A stretch of 64,000 bases of DNA from Heloderma charlesbogerti (Eukaryota; Chordata; Lepidosauria; Squamata; Helodermatidae). Below, piece after piece: positions 21,432 through 32,215 of the stretch (the first letter of the stretch is position 1; each line of letters opens with the position of its first letter). The stretch lies in NCBI GenBank assembly GCA_026122225.1, contig JANEZZ010000297.1:682001-746000 (forward strand), written 5' to 3'. The notes beneath the pieces are model-generated. The model was not told the origin of the DNA. It searched no databases and was given only the letters and a program-made list of their open reading frames with translations. Made by a program: the position numbers and the translations under genes.

Positions 21432-22545
21432 GCGCGCAAGGAAGAAAGAGAGAACATTAAAAGTGCTTCTTCTAAAGAGATGTCTGTGACAGGTCCCCAG
21501 TAAGGTTTTTTTCCTCTCTGCTTTCCCAGCTGTATATTTATTATGTTGGACTCTCTTTAATTAGAAGTGTGGCTGTCCTCCCAAAATAATAATAATTAAT
21601 AATTATAATAATAAAATGGTAATGACCTTTCCTTTTGTGTAGGAGAGCCATACATGGGAACAAATGCAGGACATCTCTACTTAAAAGGATCATTTTAGCC
21701 TTTGCAGAAGACTCCCTTCTGCAAACAAAAGGGGAATTTACTGTGGCACCCCCTTTACGGGGAAGGGGTCAGACAGAGGCAAAGGGGAGGCATGTAGGAA
21801 AACTGGAGGAGCAAGGAAGCTGAGTGGGAAGGGCATAGAGCTGGGTATGTTTGCATCTTTGCGCATGGAAGTGAGAGAAAGAGAGAGAAAGACAAGAACA
21901 TGAGAACATTAAAAAAAAAAGACCCTCCCCCCTCCTGCAGTTTCCAGACATGCAGCAAACTGCATTTTTGTTGTTATTTCCCCAGAACACACACACACTT
22001 TGTTCTGCTTTAAATTAATGTACAGAATCTGTGCCATGATGAGGGAAAGAAGAAAGAAAGCCACAAAAGATGTTGCCTTTAAGTCTGTCTCTCTCCCCTC
22101 AACATAAAAAGATAGAACAGAAGGGTTTTTTTGTTTTTGTTTTGTTTTTAAAAAAACCTACAACGGAAAAGAAAAAAAGCGCACGCGCAAGAGAGAGAAA
22201 TAGCGCAATACACATATCCCCCCCGCCCGGTACTAATTATAATAATATTCTTATACCTTAGACAACATGGCACAGTCAAAGTCTCAGTTTGTTCGGTATA
22301 AAAAAATAATGATTGATTAACATCTGCTGGCAAAAGTCTGCAAAGGCACTTTATCGATAAATGATCATCTGAGTTGGGCCTTTCCTCCAAACCAATGTCT
22401 GGCACGGGGAAAGCACAGAGCTGTATCCTCTAGTATCAGCATGCGGTGGTTTGGGGGAGGAAGGAGAGAGGAGAGGAAGGGGGCAGGGTGGTGTGGTGGG
22501 GCAGGGTGGGGTGGCCTGGGATTTGGCTGTAAAAGCTGGACATTT
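21266..22545 (-). other. SLITRK3: Predicted 3' UTR of SLITRK3
   Basis: This is the stretch between the stop codon and the first good AATAAA on the minus strand (plus-strand TTTATT at 21,266-21,271), about 1.3 kb. It contains a TG/AG microsatellite (about 21,379-21,432), ATT-rich DNA and G-rich runs near the stop codon. The length is plausible for the family, but transcript data are needed to fix the end. Confidence 0.35.
21379..21432. repeat. Microsatellite (TG)n(AG)n
   Basis: A pure TG tract is followed by an AG tract inside the predicted 3' UTR of SLITRK3. Confidence 0.95.
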
Positions 22546-25431
22546 TCAAAACCTGTAAGTGGTCTTCTCCAGGACTTCGAGGTAATCCGGCTTGGTTTGG
22601 AGTTTGGCCCTTAACTCGAGGTATTCACTTTGGGGGGTTTGGTGGTGGTCTGGGAAGCCCTTACCGGCCGAGAAGAGAAGGGTTTCTTTCAGCCTGGCGT
22701 CCTGCTGCAGGTCTGGGTATTGCATGCCAGGGGGGTGCACGTGCAGTTCCTTTAATTTGGGCACTGTGCCGTAGAGACAGTCCACAAAGCCCACTGTACA
22801 CGGAGGGGCTAAGGGGGGCCTCTCCCTGCTGTCTAGAACGGCACCACTAGGGGGGAAAAGCACCACCCCACCATTCTTCTCATGATGGAAGACCGGTGGC
22901 ACCAGTGTTAGCTCCCCCATGAGAGGCAGCCCCCCACCAATCCCCCCTCCAGGTGGGTGGGGGTGATGGTTGGTGGTCACTATGGTGTTGAGCTGTGAGC
23001 TGGACACAGCCAGGCTCCACTCCTTCTCCTTCTCCAACAAGGTCCTGTAGCAGCTCCCGCTCCCGCTGTCCTTAGCGGGATCGGCAAACTGTTCCCCTGC
23101 ACAGCCACCACCTCCACCTCCCAGAAGGATGTCCCCCGGTTGCCCAGGCTCCCCTGCTACCACTTCGTCCTCCTCACGTGGCTTGTAGATGGGGTTGTTG
23201 CACATCTGGGTCACTGGGTGTGGGATGTAGTCGTATACGTGGCCCACTGGGGGGGCCTTCTCTGGGGAGGCACTGATTCCCCCACTTCCTCCACCTCCAC
23301 CCTCCTCGAAGAGATGGTGGCATTGCATCTGGATGCCTGTCAAGTCGAGGGCCTCCTGCCGTTGCTTGTTCCGGAAGGGTAGATTCTTGCGCCGCCGGCG
23401 GAGGACAAAGGCAAAAAGGCCCGCAGCAATGAAGACCGCGGAGAAGAACAATACAAGGAGACTGAGGATGAGCACGGACAGTGGCACAGGGCCTCCTCCA
23501 GCCGGGGCGAGTTCATAGGGTGAGGGACTGGTGGGGCTAGGGTGGCCATGGCCCCACGCTGGTGGGGCTGGTGAGGCAGTGGCAGCATGCAACATTTCAG
23601 GGCACAGCACCTCCAGCTCCACAGAGCGGATCTCTCTGTTGGTGAGGTTCTCCGGGCTGGCACAAAGCACGTCCCCCACCACGATGACTGAGCTGATGGT
23701 CTCAATCCACTGCTTGAGAGGCACCAGATCACACGTGCAATCCCAAGGGTTGAGCTTCAGGTCAATCTGTACAATGGCGTTGAGGTGTTCCAGCACACCA
23801 GCCACTGGCAAGTATAGGAATTTGTTGTTCCTCAAGTTGAGCCTGGCCAGGGAGGTACCGGCGAAGGCATCGGTAGGCAGGGTCCTCAGTAGATTGTCAT
23901 TGAGGAAGAGCAACTTCAGGTTGGGCATGAGACTGAAGGCAGCAGGCTGGATCTCTCTGATCTGGTTGTACTCAAAGTACAGGTAATGCAAGCTCTGCAG
24001 GCCCCGAAACATGCCCGGGGTCAGCCTCTCGATGTCATTGCCATTCAGGTACAGGCTCTTCAGGTTGGGCAGATTAATAAAGGCCCCATCCTGCACATAG
24101 GAGATCCGATTATTCCCAAGATGCAGGAGATCCAAGGAGGAAAAATTCCAGAAATCGGAACGGTAAATTCTCTGTATCAAATTTCCACTCAGGTAGAGTT
24201 TCTTGGCATTGACAGGCCTGGGAAGCAGCTCAGAAATATTGTGGAACCCTCTTTCCTTGCAGTTGACTGTCAGGCCCAAATCATTGATGTGCAAACTGCA
24301 AGAGCAGCCGGTGGGACATATAATGGGGATGGGAGGCCTCGTCTGATACCCAGCGATTGGAGGCTGGTTGGGTGCAGGGTATAAACCTCGAGGTGTTGGG
24401 GGTGGTTTATGTGCCCTGGGCTGTTTGGTAGGTTTGGGCTGCTTAATGGAGGTTTTGTATTCGACAGAGGAAGCCGTGAAATGGAAGGAGGACAACATGG
24501 AAGAAGGTTTAGTAGGCCACGCGTTCTCCTTGCTTGAGGGCAACTGGGGGACACCAATGCTGACCAGCTCTGAGTCAGACAGCATCGGGCAGAGTTTGTT
24601 TCTTTTAATTTCCCTTAGGTCCTTACCATGGAAGTGGAAAGGGGTCTCACACGTGATGTCTCCCACAAGGGCAGTGTAAGGGATGCGCTCCAGCCAGCTC
24701 TTGAGCTGAACAATCTCACAAGTACAGTTCCAAGGGTTCTCTTCCAACTGGATTTCCATCAAGCTCCTGCTAATATGGTCCAGCATGCCTCGGTAGGAGA
24801 GCACTTTCAACCTGTTTCCACGCAAGTCCAAGTGAGTTAAGGACACAGATTTAAATAAATTGGTGGGAAGCATGGGAATAAGGTTGTCGTTCAGGATCAG
24901 AACTCGCAGCTTGCTCAGATTGCGGAATGCCCCACTTTCAATCCGCTTAATGACATTGTAATCTGCCTGCAGATATTCCAGACTCTCCAAGCCCAGGAAA
25001 GTATCGTTTCGGAAAATGTCTAATTTATTCTCATGCAGGTACAACCTCTTCAAAATTTTAAGCCCATTAAAGGCTCCCGTCTGAATGTCTTGTAGTGCGT
25101 TGTTCCCAAGGTTAATAGAAACAGCATTGTTCAAGTGGAGAAAACTGTTGGTGTATAATCTCCTCATGGAGTTTCTCTGCAGGTAAAGTTTGAAAGGTCT
25201 CGACCATGACTCCGTTATCTGACTAATATTTATAAATCCCTTGTTGTCGCAGTGTATATGAAAAAGGCTCTCTTTGACTTCACAGTAACAAGGATCAAAG
25301 CAAGGTTCTTCTATTTCCTCCGAGTCCTCTATCAGGGGAATGGGGGTAGTCCATGCTACGGCAATTGTGCTTAGAAGAATAATCCACAGCATCCTTCTTT
25401 TACGGGGTGGATCTGCCGTTGGAGACTTCAT
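22546..25431 (-). CDS. SLITRK3: SLITRK3, SLIT and NTRK-like family member 3 (complete, single coding exon)
   Basis: The 961-residue type I membrane protein is a neuronal synaptic adhesion molecule. In mammals SLITRK3 binds presynaptic PTPRD and promotes inhibitory synapse formation. Residues 1-13 are basic and 14-27 are a hydrophobic signal peptide (LWIILLSTIAVAW). The first leucine-rich block has an N-cap (C44, C48, C50, C61), repeats to about 230, and a C-cap with C236, C238, C261 and C281. A proline-rich linker (about 300-368) follows. The second block has an N-cap (C372, C376, C378, C391) and a C-cap with C565, C567, C590 and C610. The membrane span is about 648-677, followed by RRRRK. 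The cytoplasmic tail ends YLEVLEKTTYRF, with Trk-like tyrosines. Length and start agree with the roughly 977-residue human protein, which also begins MKP. A is at -3 of the ATG. The linker, juxtamembrane region and glycine/proline-rich tail differ most from mammals. No frameshift or stop was seen. Confidence 0.97.
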   Translation of the reverse strand: MKSPTADPPRKRRMLWIILLSTIAVAWTTPIPLIEDSEEIEEPCFDPCYCEVKESLFHIHCDNKGFINISQITESWSRPFKLYLQRNSMRRLYTNSFLHLNNAVSINLGNNALQDIQTGAFNGLKILKRLYLHENKLDIFRNDTFLGLESLEYLQADYNVIKRIESGAFRNLSKLRVLILNDNLIPMLPTNLFKSVSLTHLDLRGNRLKVLSYRGMLDHISRSLMEIQLEENPWNCTCEIVQLKSWLERIPYTALVGDITCETPFHFHGKDLREIKRNKLCPMLSDSELVSIGVPQLPSSKENAWPTKPSSMLSSFHFTASSVEYKTSIKQPKPTKQPRAHKPPPTPRGLYPAPNQPPIAGYQTRPPIPIICPTGCSCSLHINDLGLTVNCKERGFHNISELLPRPVNAKKLYLSGNLIQRIYRSDFWNFSSLDLLHLGNNRISYVQDGAFINLPNLKSLYLNGNDIERLTPGMFRGLQSLHYLYFEYNQIREIQPAAFSLMPNLKLLFLNDNLLRTLPTDAFAGTSLARLNLRNNKFLYLPVAGVLEHLNAIVQIDLKLNPWDCTCDLVPLKQWIETISSVIVVGDVLCASPENLTNREIRSVELEVLCPEMLHAATASPAPPAWGHGHPSPTSPSPYELAPAGGGPVPLSVLILSLLVLFFSAVFIAAGLFAFVLRRRRKNLPFRNKQRQEALDLTGIQMQCHHLFEEGGGGGSGGISASPEKAPPVGHVYDYIPHPVTQMCNNPIYKPREEDEVVAGEPGQPGDILLGGGGGGCAGEQFADPAKDSGSGSCYRTLLEKEKEWSLAVSSSQLNTIVTTNHHPHPPGGGIGGGLPLMGELTLVPPVFHHEKNGGVVLFPPSGAVLDSRERPPLAPPCTVGFVDCLYGTVPKLKELHVHPPGMQYPDLQQDARLKETLLFSAGKGFPDHHQTPQSEYLELRAKLQTKPDYLEVLEKTTYRF

Positions 25432-25451
25432 GGTTGTGATGGATTACAAAA
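25432..25451 (-). promoter_or_regulatory. SLITRK3: 5' UTR segment and splice acceptor of the SLITRK3 coding exon
   Basis: Upstream of the ATG the minus strand reads a pyrimidine-rich TTCTAATTTCTGTTTGCAG, then 20 bases of leader. The AG falls at 25,453-25,452, so the exon would begin at 25,451. A coding exon whose acceptor lies just before the start codon fits the known SLITRK gene plan of 5' non-coding exon(s) plus one coding exon. Confidence 0.8.
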
Positions 25452-27203
25452 CTGCAAACAGAAATTAGAAACACAAATGGATTACAGTGGATCTGCATTT
25501 CATCAGGCTGCTTTTTTATATTTTAAGAAATACATAACTACTGTCTGACAAGGGTGTTGTTGGTAGGTAGCGTGGAAGTTCATTCAAAAAGCAAACTCTA
25601 ACACTGCTGTGCAGAACCTTCCCTGGGTTTTGACTTAAGTGCTACTGAAACATTTAATCATGCAGCGGCCTTCTTCTCTTCACTACCTCGTCCCCTTCTT
25701 CTTCTTCTTCTTCTTCTTCTTGGCTGTTTAGTAAATGACACCATAATGCAAAAGAGCAAACAAACATATAGGGCCTATGCTGTGAAATGTACAGAAACAT
25801 ATTTCAGTACAGGGACAACCAGTGCTCAAGGAGCATATGGTATATCATCGCAGTCTTAACTCTACACCTGCATCCATTAGAAGAGAGAGATTTTTATCTG
25901 CTACAGATACACACATTAAATCTCTAGACAATATCGTCATAAACACACATACACTTAATTTTGAAGTTATTTGGTTCCAACAAGGAAATATTCCATTTGC
26001 CTAACAGGATGATAGCCATTATTTTAGGAAATGGGGACAGCCAAGTTTCCGATGCCCCTGATCCCTATAGAAATGTTTGCAACTAGGATTTTTATCACTG
26101 TACATGGTTAGTAGCAACACTCATCTCAAAAACAACGGGGGAAAAAGAACAAGCCTCTTTCCCTTCCAAGCACACAAAATGGATTAACGCAACTGGTATA
26201 GTATCAGATAAATGCACACTCCATATTAGTCATTTCAGCTGATTAAAGCATTTAGAGATGATTAATCTTTGGGAAGCACATGCCTATGCCACCCGTAGAT
26301 CTAGGGGGGAAGTGACAGTTGAAGGCTAAGGACTGAAAAGGCTGATGGGGAGCGTGTGTTGGGGGGTGGGTGGGGGGTGGGTGGGGGGTGGAGGGGCTTT
26401 GAAAGAGGATGTCTAGTGCCTGTAGGACTATCCAGGGGTGAGGGGTGGTAATACAGCAGGATAAAGAACGATGGGAGAAAGACTCAAAGTGAGAGAAAAA
26501 TACCTTTACAGGCAAAATAACCCTTGCTTCACAATAAAAGCTCACAAAAGAATCCACTTAGAGCAGGTTACTGGAGCCCTATGACCTACACAGCTCCTGC
26601 TATGGGGAGGGGGTCTCTCCTTGACTCCTTTCCCCAGATCATTCCAACACAGAAGAATAAATCACTGTTAAAGGCTATGTATCCTGACAAGGGTGGCTTT
26701 GCAGCCCTACTTGCTGCTGCCCATTCAAATGGTTTTGCCAGAGTCCTGGTATTTCGTTCTGCCCCCTTCATAGCTAAGGAGCTTTACAGACATGGATTAT
26801 CTTGCACTCCCCTCCACACAGGGAAAGGGAATTCCTCCCTCCCCATTAGGAAAAAAAGAAGAACCCTTAATGGAAAAGAGCATATTTGGGAAAAGAAATA
26901 GAGTGCTGGGGGGAGGGGGTAGCGTATAAAATTAAGAAATGAAAGCAAGGGATCAATTTGCAAATGAAGGAAATCAGGGAGCCCGGTGGAAGGAAAAATA
27001 CCAGATACAATTCAAATGAGAAAAAGGGAGAAGAAAAGAGTCTTATTTCAGCATTTTCTTTCTGTTCTTTGTATGGCTGTTTGAAATATATATTAGCTAC
27101 TTACATTCTTTTCTTTTCTCCGTTCAAAAAAAGATGTTCTACCCAGGCAGAAAAGGGGGAGGGGAGAGAGAGAGAGAGAGATCCAGAAAAAGCTTGTACT
27201 TAC
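25452..27203 (-). other. SLITRK3: Predicted intron in the SLITRK3 5' UTR
   Basis: On the minus strand CAGG|GTAAGTAC gives a near-consensus donor with GT at 27,203-27,202, and the acceptor is at 25,452. The implied intron is 1,752 bp. It holds a CTT microsatellite (about 25,691-25,723) and a G-rich repeat at 26,357-26,396, but no mobile element that I recognise. The pairing of these two sites is inferred. Confidence 0.5.
26357..26396. repeat. G-rich minisatellite with quadruplex potential
   Basis: GGTGGGTGGG-type units repeat three times on the plus strand, giving more than four G-runs within 40 bases. It lies in the predicted SLITRK3 5' intron on the non-template-like strand. Structure formation is inferred from sequence only. 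Confidence 0.8.
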
Positions 27204-27521
27204 CCTGTTGAAGGAGAGATTTTAGCACATTTGGAGAGAGAGGAAAATAGCCAAACCCACTTGGGTAAAAGAAAAAAAAAAAAAGCATATACATATAGAA
27301 TTTCAAGGGCTTAAAAAAAAAAAAAAGGATTGCTGGTTTCTCTCTTTCTCTCTGTTCTGGTTCTATACTCCTGCTGAGGGCTGAGGCAAAAGGGAAGGGG
27401 GGGCGAGCAAGCAAAGATGAGACGTGCTAGGAATGCAATGAGCTTCTTTAGGATGCAGAGATGCTGCTTGGCACAGTCAATGGAGGAGGGAGGCGAAGGG
27501 GGCTGCTGCAGGCTCTTAGTT

Positions 27522-27551
27522 GTTCTGCTGCTGCTGCTGCTGCTGCTGCTG
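27522..27551. repeat. Trinucleotide repeat (CTG)n/(CAG)n
   Basis: About nine uninterrupted CTG units lie on the plus strand. In SLITRK3 sense orientation they read CAG and could fall in the first non-coding exon or promoter. Confidence 0.9.
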
Positions 27552-28666
27552 CGTTCTCTGGGTACCACCAGCTCATCTTTGGAAGCGGAGGGACGGGAAG
27601 GTCTATGGCAGGAGACTGGGCTCGGGCTTCTCCCTTTCACTCTTTCTTTCAGTGTGTGTGTGTGTGAGTGTGTGTGTGTGTGTGTGCGTGCGCGCGCGTG
27701 CCGCTGCGTGCGTTGTTGCCCTCTGGATCAGGCTTTTTCCACGTCATGAATCCGAGCTTTAAGAAAGGGGAACAAAATGTAGGAGGATGCGCTTGGCATC
27801 AGGACCGGTGGGGGGGGGCACGTCTGGGAAGCCCCAACTGTGTGGGATTTGCCCCCCTCTTTTTGTAAGAAGGAGGGGGAGGATGAGTTATTGGGGGGGC
27901 AGGAGTGAGGGAATCCGTGATGATGGGGAAAGAAGGAGCGGCCAAAACAGGCAGGATTCGAGGGGGAATCACTTCCCTCCTTCCTCCAGAAAAAAAAATC
28001 TATCAAGGGGGGGGGGATAGGGAATGTCCCCTGGGCCGCCAAGTGTTGCAAATTCCAGCAAATCCTTGAGAGCTGCAGCCATTAAGGGGAGAGGATACCC
28101 GCCCCCTCCATATAGCCAGGAACTTGCCTTGCCTTGCCTGCTTCCAATAAGTGCTATGTTTAGTTAGATCTCTCCAGCAACTGCCTGCAGTTCTCCATCA
28201 TACCTAAACCTGTCCCAGAAGAGGAAAAATAAAAGGGCAGCTTGGGGAAACTTGGCTAAGACCTTCTTTCTCTTCCTCACTCTTTCCAATCCTCCCCCCA
28301 CTTCTCTTTCCACTGCTCCCCCACCCCCAGCAGCTGAAAAGATCCAACAGGCTCCTGTTTCTTTCCAGCCTTTTTTTAAAGGAGCCACTTGGGTGACAAG
28401 GAAGCATTTTGCATCTTTTTTGTTCCTTTCCATGGAGAGGAAAAGACGAGGGAGAGGATTTAACCCCTGCACTACTGCTGCCCTCTCCTAATCATACCTG
28501 CCCCCCCTTCCTTTTCTCCTATTGTATTTCCCTTCTCTCCCCACTGTACTGGCCTTGACATGCTGCCGGGTGCAAGAGAAGAAAAAATCTATGCCCAATT
28601 TTCTCCCTGGATCCAGGAAGAGGACAATTAAGGAAGGCAGCCCGAAAAGGTAAATGAATTAATCTC

Positions 28667-28670
28667 TCTT

Positions 28671-28706
<36 letters not shown>

Positions 28707-28715
28707 TGTGTGTGT
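28667..28715. repeat. Microsatellite (CT)n(TG)n
   Basis: A CT tract passes directly into a TG tract. Confidence 0.95.
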
Positions 28716-29599
28716 AGAAAGCAAGGAGGCAAGGGGTTAAACAAATGAAACCCACGGGGAAGGCAGAAAGAAAACATGATTACTCCAGAGTACAGAAAAT
28801 ATTTTCTAACGCAACAACCTCCCAGACTAGTAGATGAAATGCAAGGGGTGCTCAGACAGTTTTTCCATGGAGCCAGGAATTATAGCTTGAGTTCTTTGAA
28901 TCTAGTGGGAGGTTTATTTGGTCCATCCCGTAGCTTTCAAAGTACCTATTCCCCCTACCCCCGAACAGCCAGAACTCCCCCTCCCTTGCAGAAATCAGTA
29001 AGTTCTAAAGGAAGATTTCAGATTTGTATTCTTTTAAATGGACTTTGTATTCTCCTGTAAGAGAACTGGTATTCTCTTGTAAATGGACTTCGCTTAGGGC
29101 AGGGAGAGGAGTTGTCAAAAGAGTCATGTTCCCACATTTGATGTGGCTTTGGGTGACTGCTCTCCGATCTCCCCCTATGGTTGACTATGGGGGGGGGGGC
29201 CTGGCAAGCGGCTGTCTTGTCTCATGGATTCCTTGGAGACTCAGCTTTTGCCTTGAAGGAATTATGCTTCCCCAGTCACTGCCTCCCCCCACCCCCATAC
29301 TCAACGGACTGGGATTCCAGTATAAACATTTAAAGAGTTGATCGTTGCTATGTGTTAAGAAATCAGATGGGGTGGCCAAAAAAAGACACCTACCACCCAG
29401 GCACCCTCTTTCCTTGCCTCTTCGCCCCAACTCCTATTAAGAAGCCCCACAAAGGACCAGCCAAGTGCCCCCCCCTTCAAATCACTCCCATCGGAAGCAG
29501 CAGCAGCGCCATTGTTATTATTATTATTGTCCCGTTGAGGGATTATAGCGGGTCTACTTGCTAATTAAAAAGCACCGCTGCTGTTTCTTGTTTTTATGT

Positions 29600-31110
29600 T
29601 TAACCGCATTTAAAGGGCAAGCAGGGGAAGACCGCGTTTGAAAGCAGTGCGCGCGCGTACGGGCGGGAAAGGCGGGGAATCCGATGGCGATCCGTGCAAC
29701 GTTTTCTGCGGCGGAGGAGGGAGGGGACGGAGGCCCAAAGAGGCGCCTAAAGGAACAAACGAGCCCAGAGGAGCAGCGCCCGGTGGCGCAAGGAAGCGCA
29801 GCCGTCCCCGCCGGGGGCTGCCGGCTGACCCCCTTCGCAACGCCCGCAGAGCGAAAGCAGCAGCGACGACACCCAGCGCGGCGCCCCGATTTCACGCGCG
29901 CTCTCACCCGCGACCCACGCGCGCGCCGAAGCCGCCGTCGAGCCTCATCCCTGCGCCAGACCGACGGGCAAAGAGCGAGGAGAGCGGATACCTGGCGAGA
30001 TCGCGGCGGGGCTGACCGGCCCGAGGAGGAGGTCTTGCCGGGGCTCCCGCGGGCGGCGCGGCTCTGCCGGGCGAGGGAGGAACTCTTCCCCGGCCTCCGC
30101 GTCTTCCCGGCGGAGGGGCGGCTCGGGAAGCCTCATCCTCGTGGGCCGCAGCGCGCCCCGGTCAAATCCCGCCGCGCCGCGCCGCCGGCTTCGTTTCAGC
30201 GCCGCCGCCGCCGCCGCCTCCCCGCCCCCGGCAGGAGGCGGCCGGCTGCCTGGCCGTCGCGATCCTGCCCCGAGCGCGGCTCGCCCTCCCGCTCGCCACC
30301 CGGCCGGGCCGGGGCGCGGCGGCGGCCGTGGCGACGGCGAGCGGGCCGCGAGGAGAGAGGGCCTGGAGCGAGGGCAGCGCGGGAGGCCGGCCGGCCAAGC
30401 AGCTCATGGCGCCGCGGCGAGGGACGCCGCCAGCCGCCCGCGGACGCGGCAGCAGCGGCGCCGCCGCCGCCGCGCCTCGCGGCTTCCCTGCCCGGCGCGG
30501 CGCGGCGCGGCGCGGCGCGTCCTCACGCGCCCCCTCCCCGGGCGATCGCGGGGCTCCCTCGGCGGCGGCCGGGAGGACGGGACGAGCCTGATCCCGGCCG
30601 CGCGATGGCCTGATGCGTCCGGGCGTGCGCCGCCTCGCTCCGCCTCTCTCCCTCAGCCAGGCGGGACCCCGTCTGGAGCCGGCTTAAGTGCACCGGAGGT
30701 GGGACGTCAGCCTCCAGTCAGTCGCGTATCCTTTTCTTGCCTGGTGTCTCGCTCCGTCCGGAGGGAGGGAGGGAGGGAGGGAGGGAGGGGGCGCCGGTGC
30801 CGGTGGGCGGATCTGCGGTGTGGCGAAGCTGGAGCGCGCGCGGCGAAGGATCGGTCCGGTCAGCTGCTCAGCCCAGCCTCGGGCAGGCGGGCAGGCAGGC
30901 GACCGAAATGGCTCGAAGGAGGGAGGGGCCATCGTCCAGATGGTCGTGTGCATGCTTGGAGCGGCGGGCGGGCGGGACGGAGGAGGCGAAGCGAAGTCTG
31001 CGGCTCGGAGATCTGCTGCAGTCTCGCCGCGCGGGGGAGGCTGCGATCCCCGGGCGCTGTTGCCTCCGGAGCAACACCCATTGAAGTCAATGGGGCTCGT
31101 TTCGGAGCCG
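29600..31110. promoter_or_regulatory. CpG-island-like region upstream of SLITRK3
   Basis: Very high G+C content with dense CpG, several GGGCGG-like boxes and GCGCGCG runs spans about 1.5 kb, most strongly at 29,860-30,620. Such blocks mark promoters of developmental and neural genes. It is 2.4 kb beyond the predicted first donor of SLITRK3, so it may be an upstream promoter or exon, or drive an antisense transcript. The 309- and 333-codon plus-strand frames inside are arginine/alanine/proline-rich and look compositional. A GGGA tetranucleotide tract lies at about 30,762-30,788. Confidence 0.7.
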
Positions 31111-31470
31111 GCACGTACTGGGTAGGGGTGCGCCCCGTGTAAGGCAGGTTTCCTGGTGGGAAGCCGAGCCCGGGAGTGGAACTGCTGTCTGGTGAAACAA
31201 CAACAACACCCCCCCCCACACACACACACACACAAGTTCAGGGCTGTTGTGTTGGGGGGGGGGAGAGAAAGCTGGTGGAGGACAGTAAATCGGCCAAGAG
31301 GAACTGGTTGCAGCGCACAGCAGATGCTGCTTGGTAGGATCCACGCATGAAGATCCATACAGGAGATGAGAAAATGGGACTTCTTTCTCTGCATTGCCGT
31401 TGGGACATTGATCTTCCTCCAAGGAGTTATGGGAAGTGGCCTTATACTGAGTCAGACCATTGGTTCATCT

Positions 31471-31666
31471 CAGCGGGTCCATCTCCGAAGTCAGCGGGTT
31501 TGAGTCAGAACCAGACAAACCTCTAAAGGAGCTATCCAAAGTGCTGAACCTGTTTGGGGATTGGGTTCAGCACCTTGGTTAGCTCCTTTCGCATTCTGAC
31601 TGCTTCTGACTGAAACCCGGAGCGGACTCACCTTCCCACTGACATCGGAGCCACCAGCCTCCACTG
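31471..31666. mobile_element. Family U hAT-like hairpin MITE inside the SINE
   Basis: The 196-bp fold-back begins CAGCGGG and ends CCTCCACTG. Both arms carry the same complementary words (TCAGTCAGA, CCGCTCCGG, GTCAGTGGG). It is flanked by GTTCATCT (31,463-31,470) and GTCCATGT (31,667-31,674), 6 of 8 identical, which are duplicated SINE sequence. A second copy is at 50,009. Confidence 0.8.
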
Positions 31667-31688
31667 GTCCATGTAGCTTAGTATTGCC

Positions 31689-31811
31689 TATTTATTTATT
31701 TTATTTATGTATTAAATTTATTAATCGCCCATCTAGCTGGTCACCCAGCCACTCTGGGCGATGTACAGTTTAAAACAATAAAATACTACATTAAAAACAT
31801 ATTTCTAAAAA
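31689..31811 (-). mobile_element. L2-type LINE 3' tail inside the SINE
   Basis: An A/T-rich tail (TATTTATTTATTTTATTTAT) is followed by TTAATCGCCCATCTAGCTGG and CCAGCCACTCTGGGCGATG. This is the 3' end shared with the L2-like elements at 36,265 (minus) and 44,150 (plus). It is strongly 5'-truncated. Confidence 0.8.
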
Positions 31812-32094
31812 TACCCTACACAGATTGGCAGCAGCTCTCCGGGTCTCAGACGGGCCTTTCCCAGATGCCAGGGAGATGCCAGGGATTGAAAGGGGGACCT
31901 TTTGTTTGCCAAGCATGTGCTTTGCCACTGAGCTGTGGCCCAGTTAGGGATGCAGCATCCAAGGGTCTCTTTTGTCTGATTTCCCCTACAATAGACCCAT
32001 GAGGAGGCTGTGCAGAGAAGTGACTTGCTCCAGGCTGTCCAGTGAGCCAAGAACTCCTCCTGGGTTTCTGTGCCACCAACCCAACACTCTAAAC

Positions 32095-32215
32095 CAGCCT
32101 TCCTTGACCTGGTGACCTTCAGATGTCTGTGGCCCCAGTTGGCATAGCCAATTGGTCAAGGATGATGGGAGGTATAGTCCCAAATATCTCAAGCACACCG
32201 GGTTGGGGAAGGCTG
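32095..32215. mobile_element. Small hAT-type palindromic MITE
   Basis: The ends CAGCCTTCCTTGACCTGG and, reversed, CAGCCTTCCCCAACCCGG form inverted repeats with an inner CAGATGTCTGTGG arm. The flanks CTCTAAAC and CTCTAGAT agree at 6 of 8 positions. The element is 121 bp and related in layout to family W. Confidence 0.7.

Larger units (their letters stand above)
27204..29599 (-). other. SLITRK3 upstream region and probable 5' exon(s)
   Basis: This holds the likely non-coding first exon, ending at 27,204 on the minus strand, with its start not determined. It contains a CTG/CAG tract (27,522-27,551), TG/CG-rich tracts (about 27,648-27,700), poly-G and poly-A runs, and a CT/TG microsatellite (about 28,667-28,715). 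The many short open frames are driven by these tracts. No mobile element was recognised, in contrast to the flanks. Confidence 0.4.
31425..31945 (-). repeat. tRNA-derived SINE split by two later insertions
   Basis: The plus strand shows the complement of one SINE in three pieces: the tail at about 31,425-31,470 (ACTGAGTCAGACCATTGG), the middle at 31,667-31,688 (GTCCATGTAGCTTAGTATTG), and the body plus tRNA-like head at about 31,812-31,945 (GATGCCAGGGATTGAAAGG and TTTGCCACTGAGCTGTGG). A hAT-like hairpin separates the first two pieces and an L2 tail the last two. The joined order matches the uninterrupted copies elsewhere in the window. Confidence 0.8.

Noticed and set aside
23140..24679. Several open frames of 80-151 codons antisense or out of frame within SLITRK3
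   Set aside because: These are shadows of the 961-codon frame. None has a recognisable domain.
29684..31142. Overlapping plus-strand open frames of 309 and 333 codons
   Set aside because: They lie in the CpG-rich block, overlap in different frames and are almost all Arg, Ala, Pro and Gly. High G+C suppresses stop codons, and no domain is visible.
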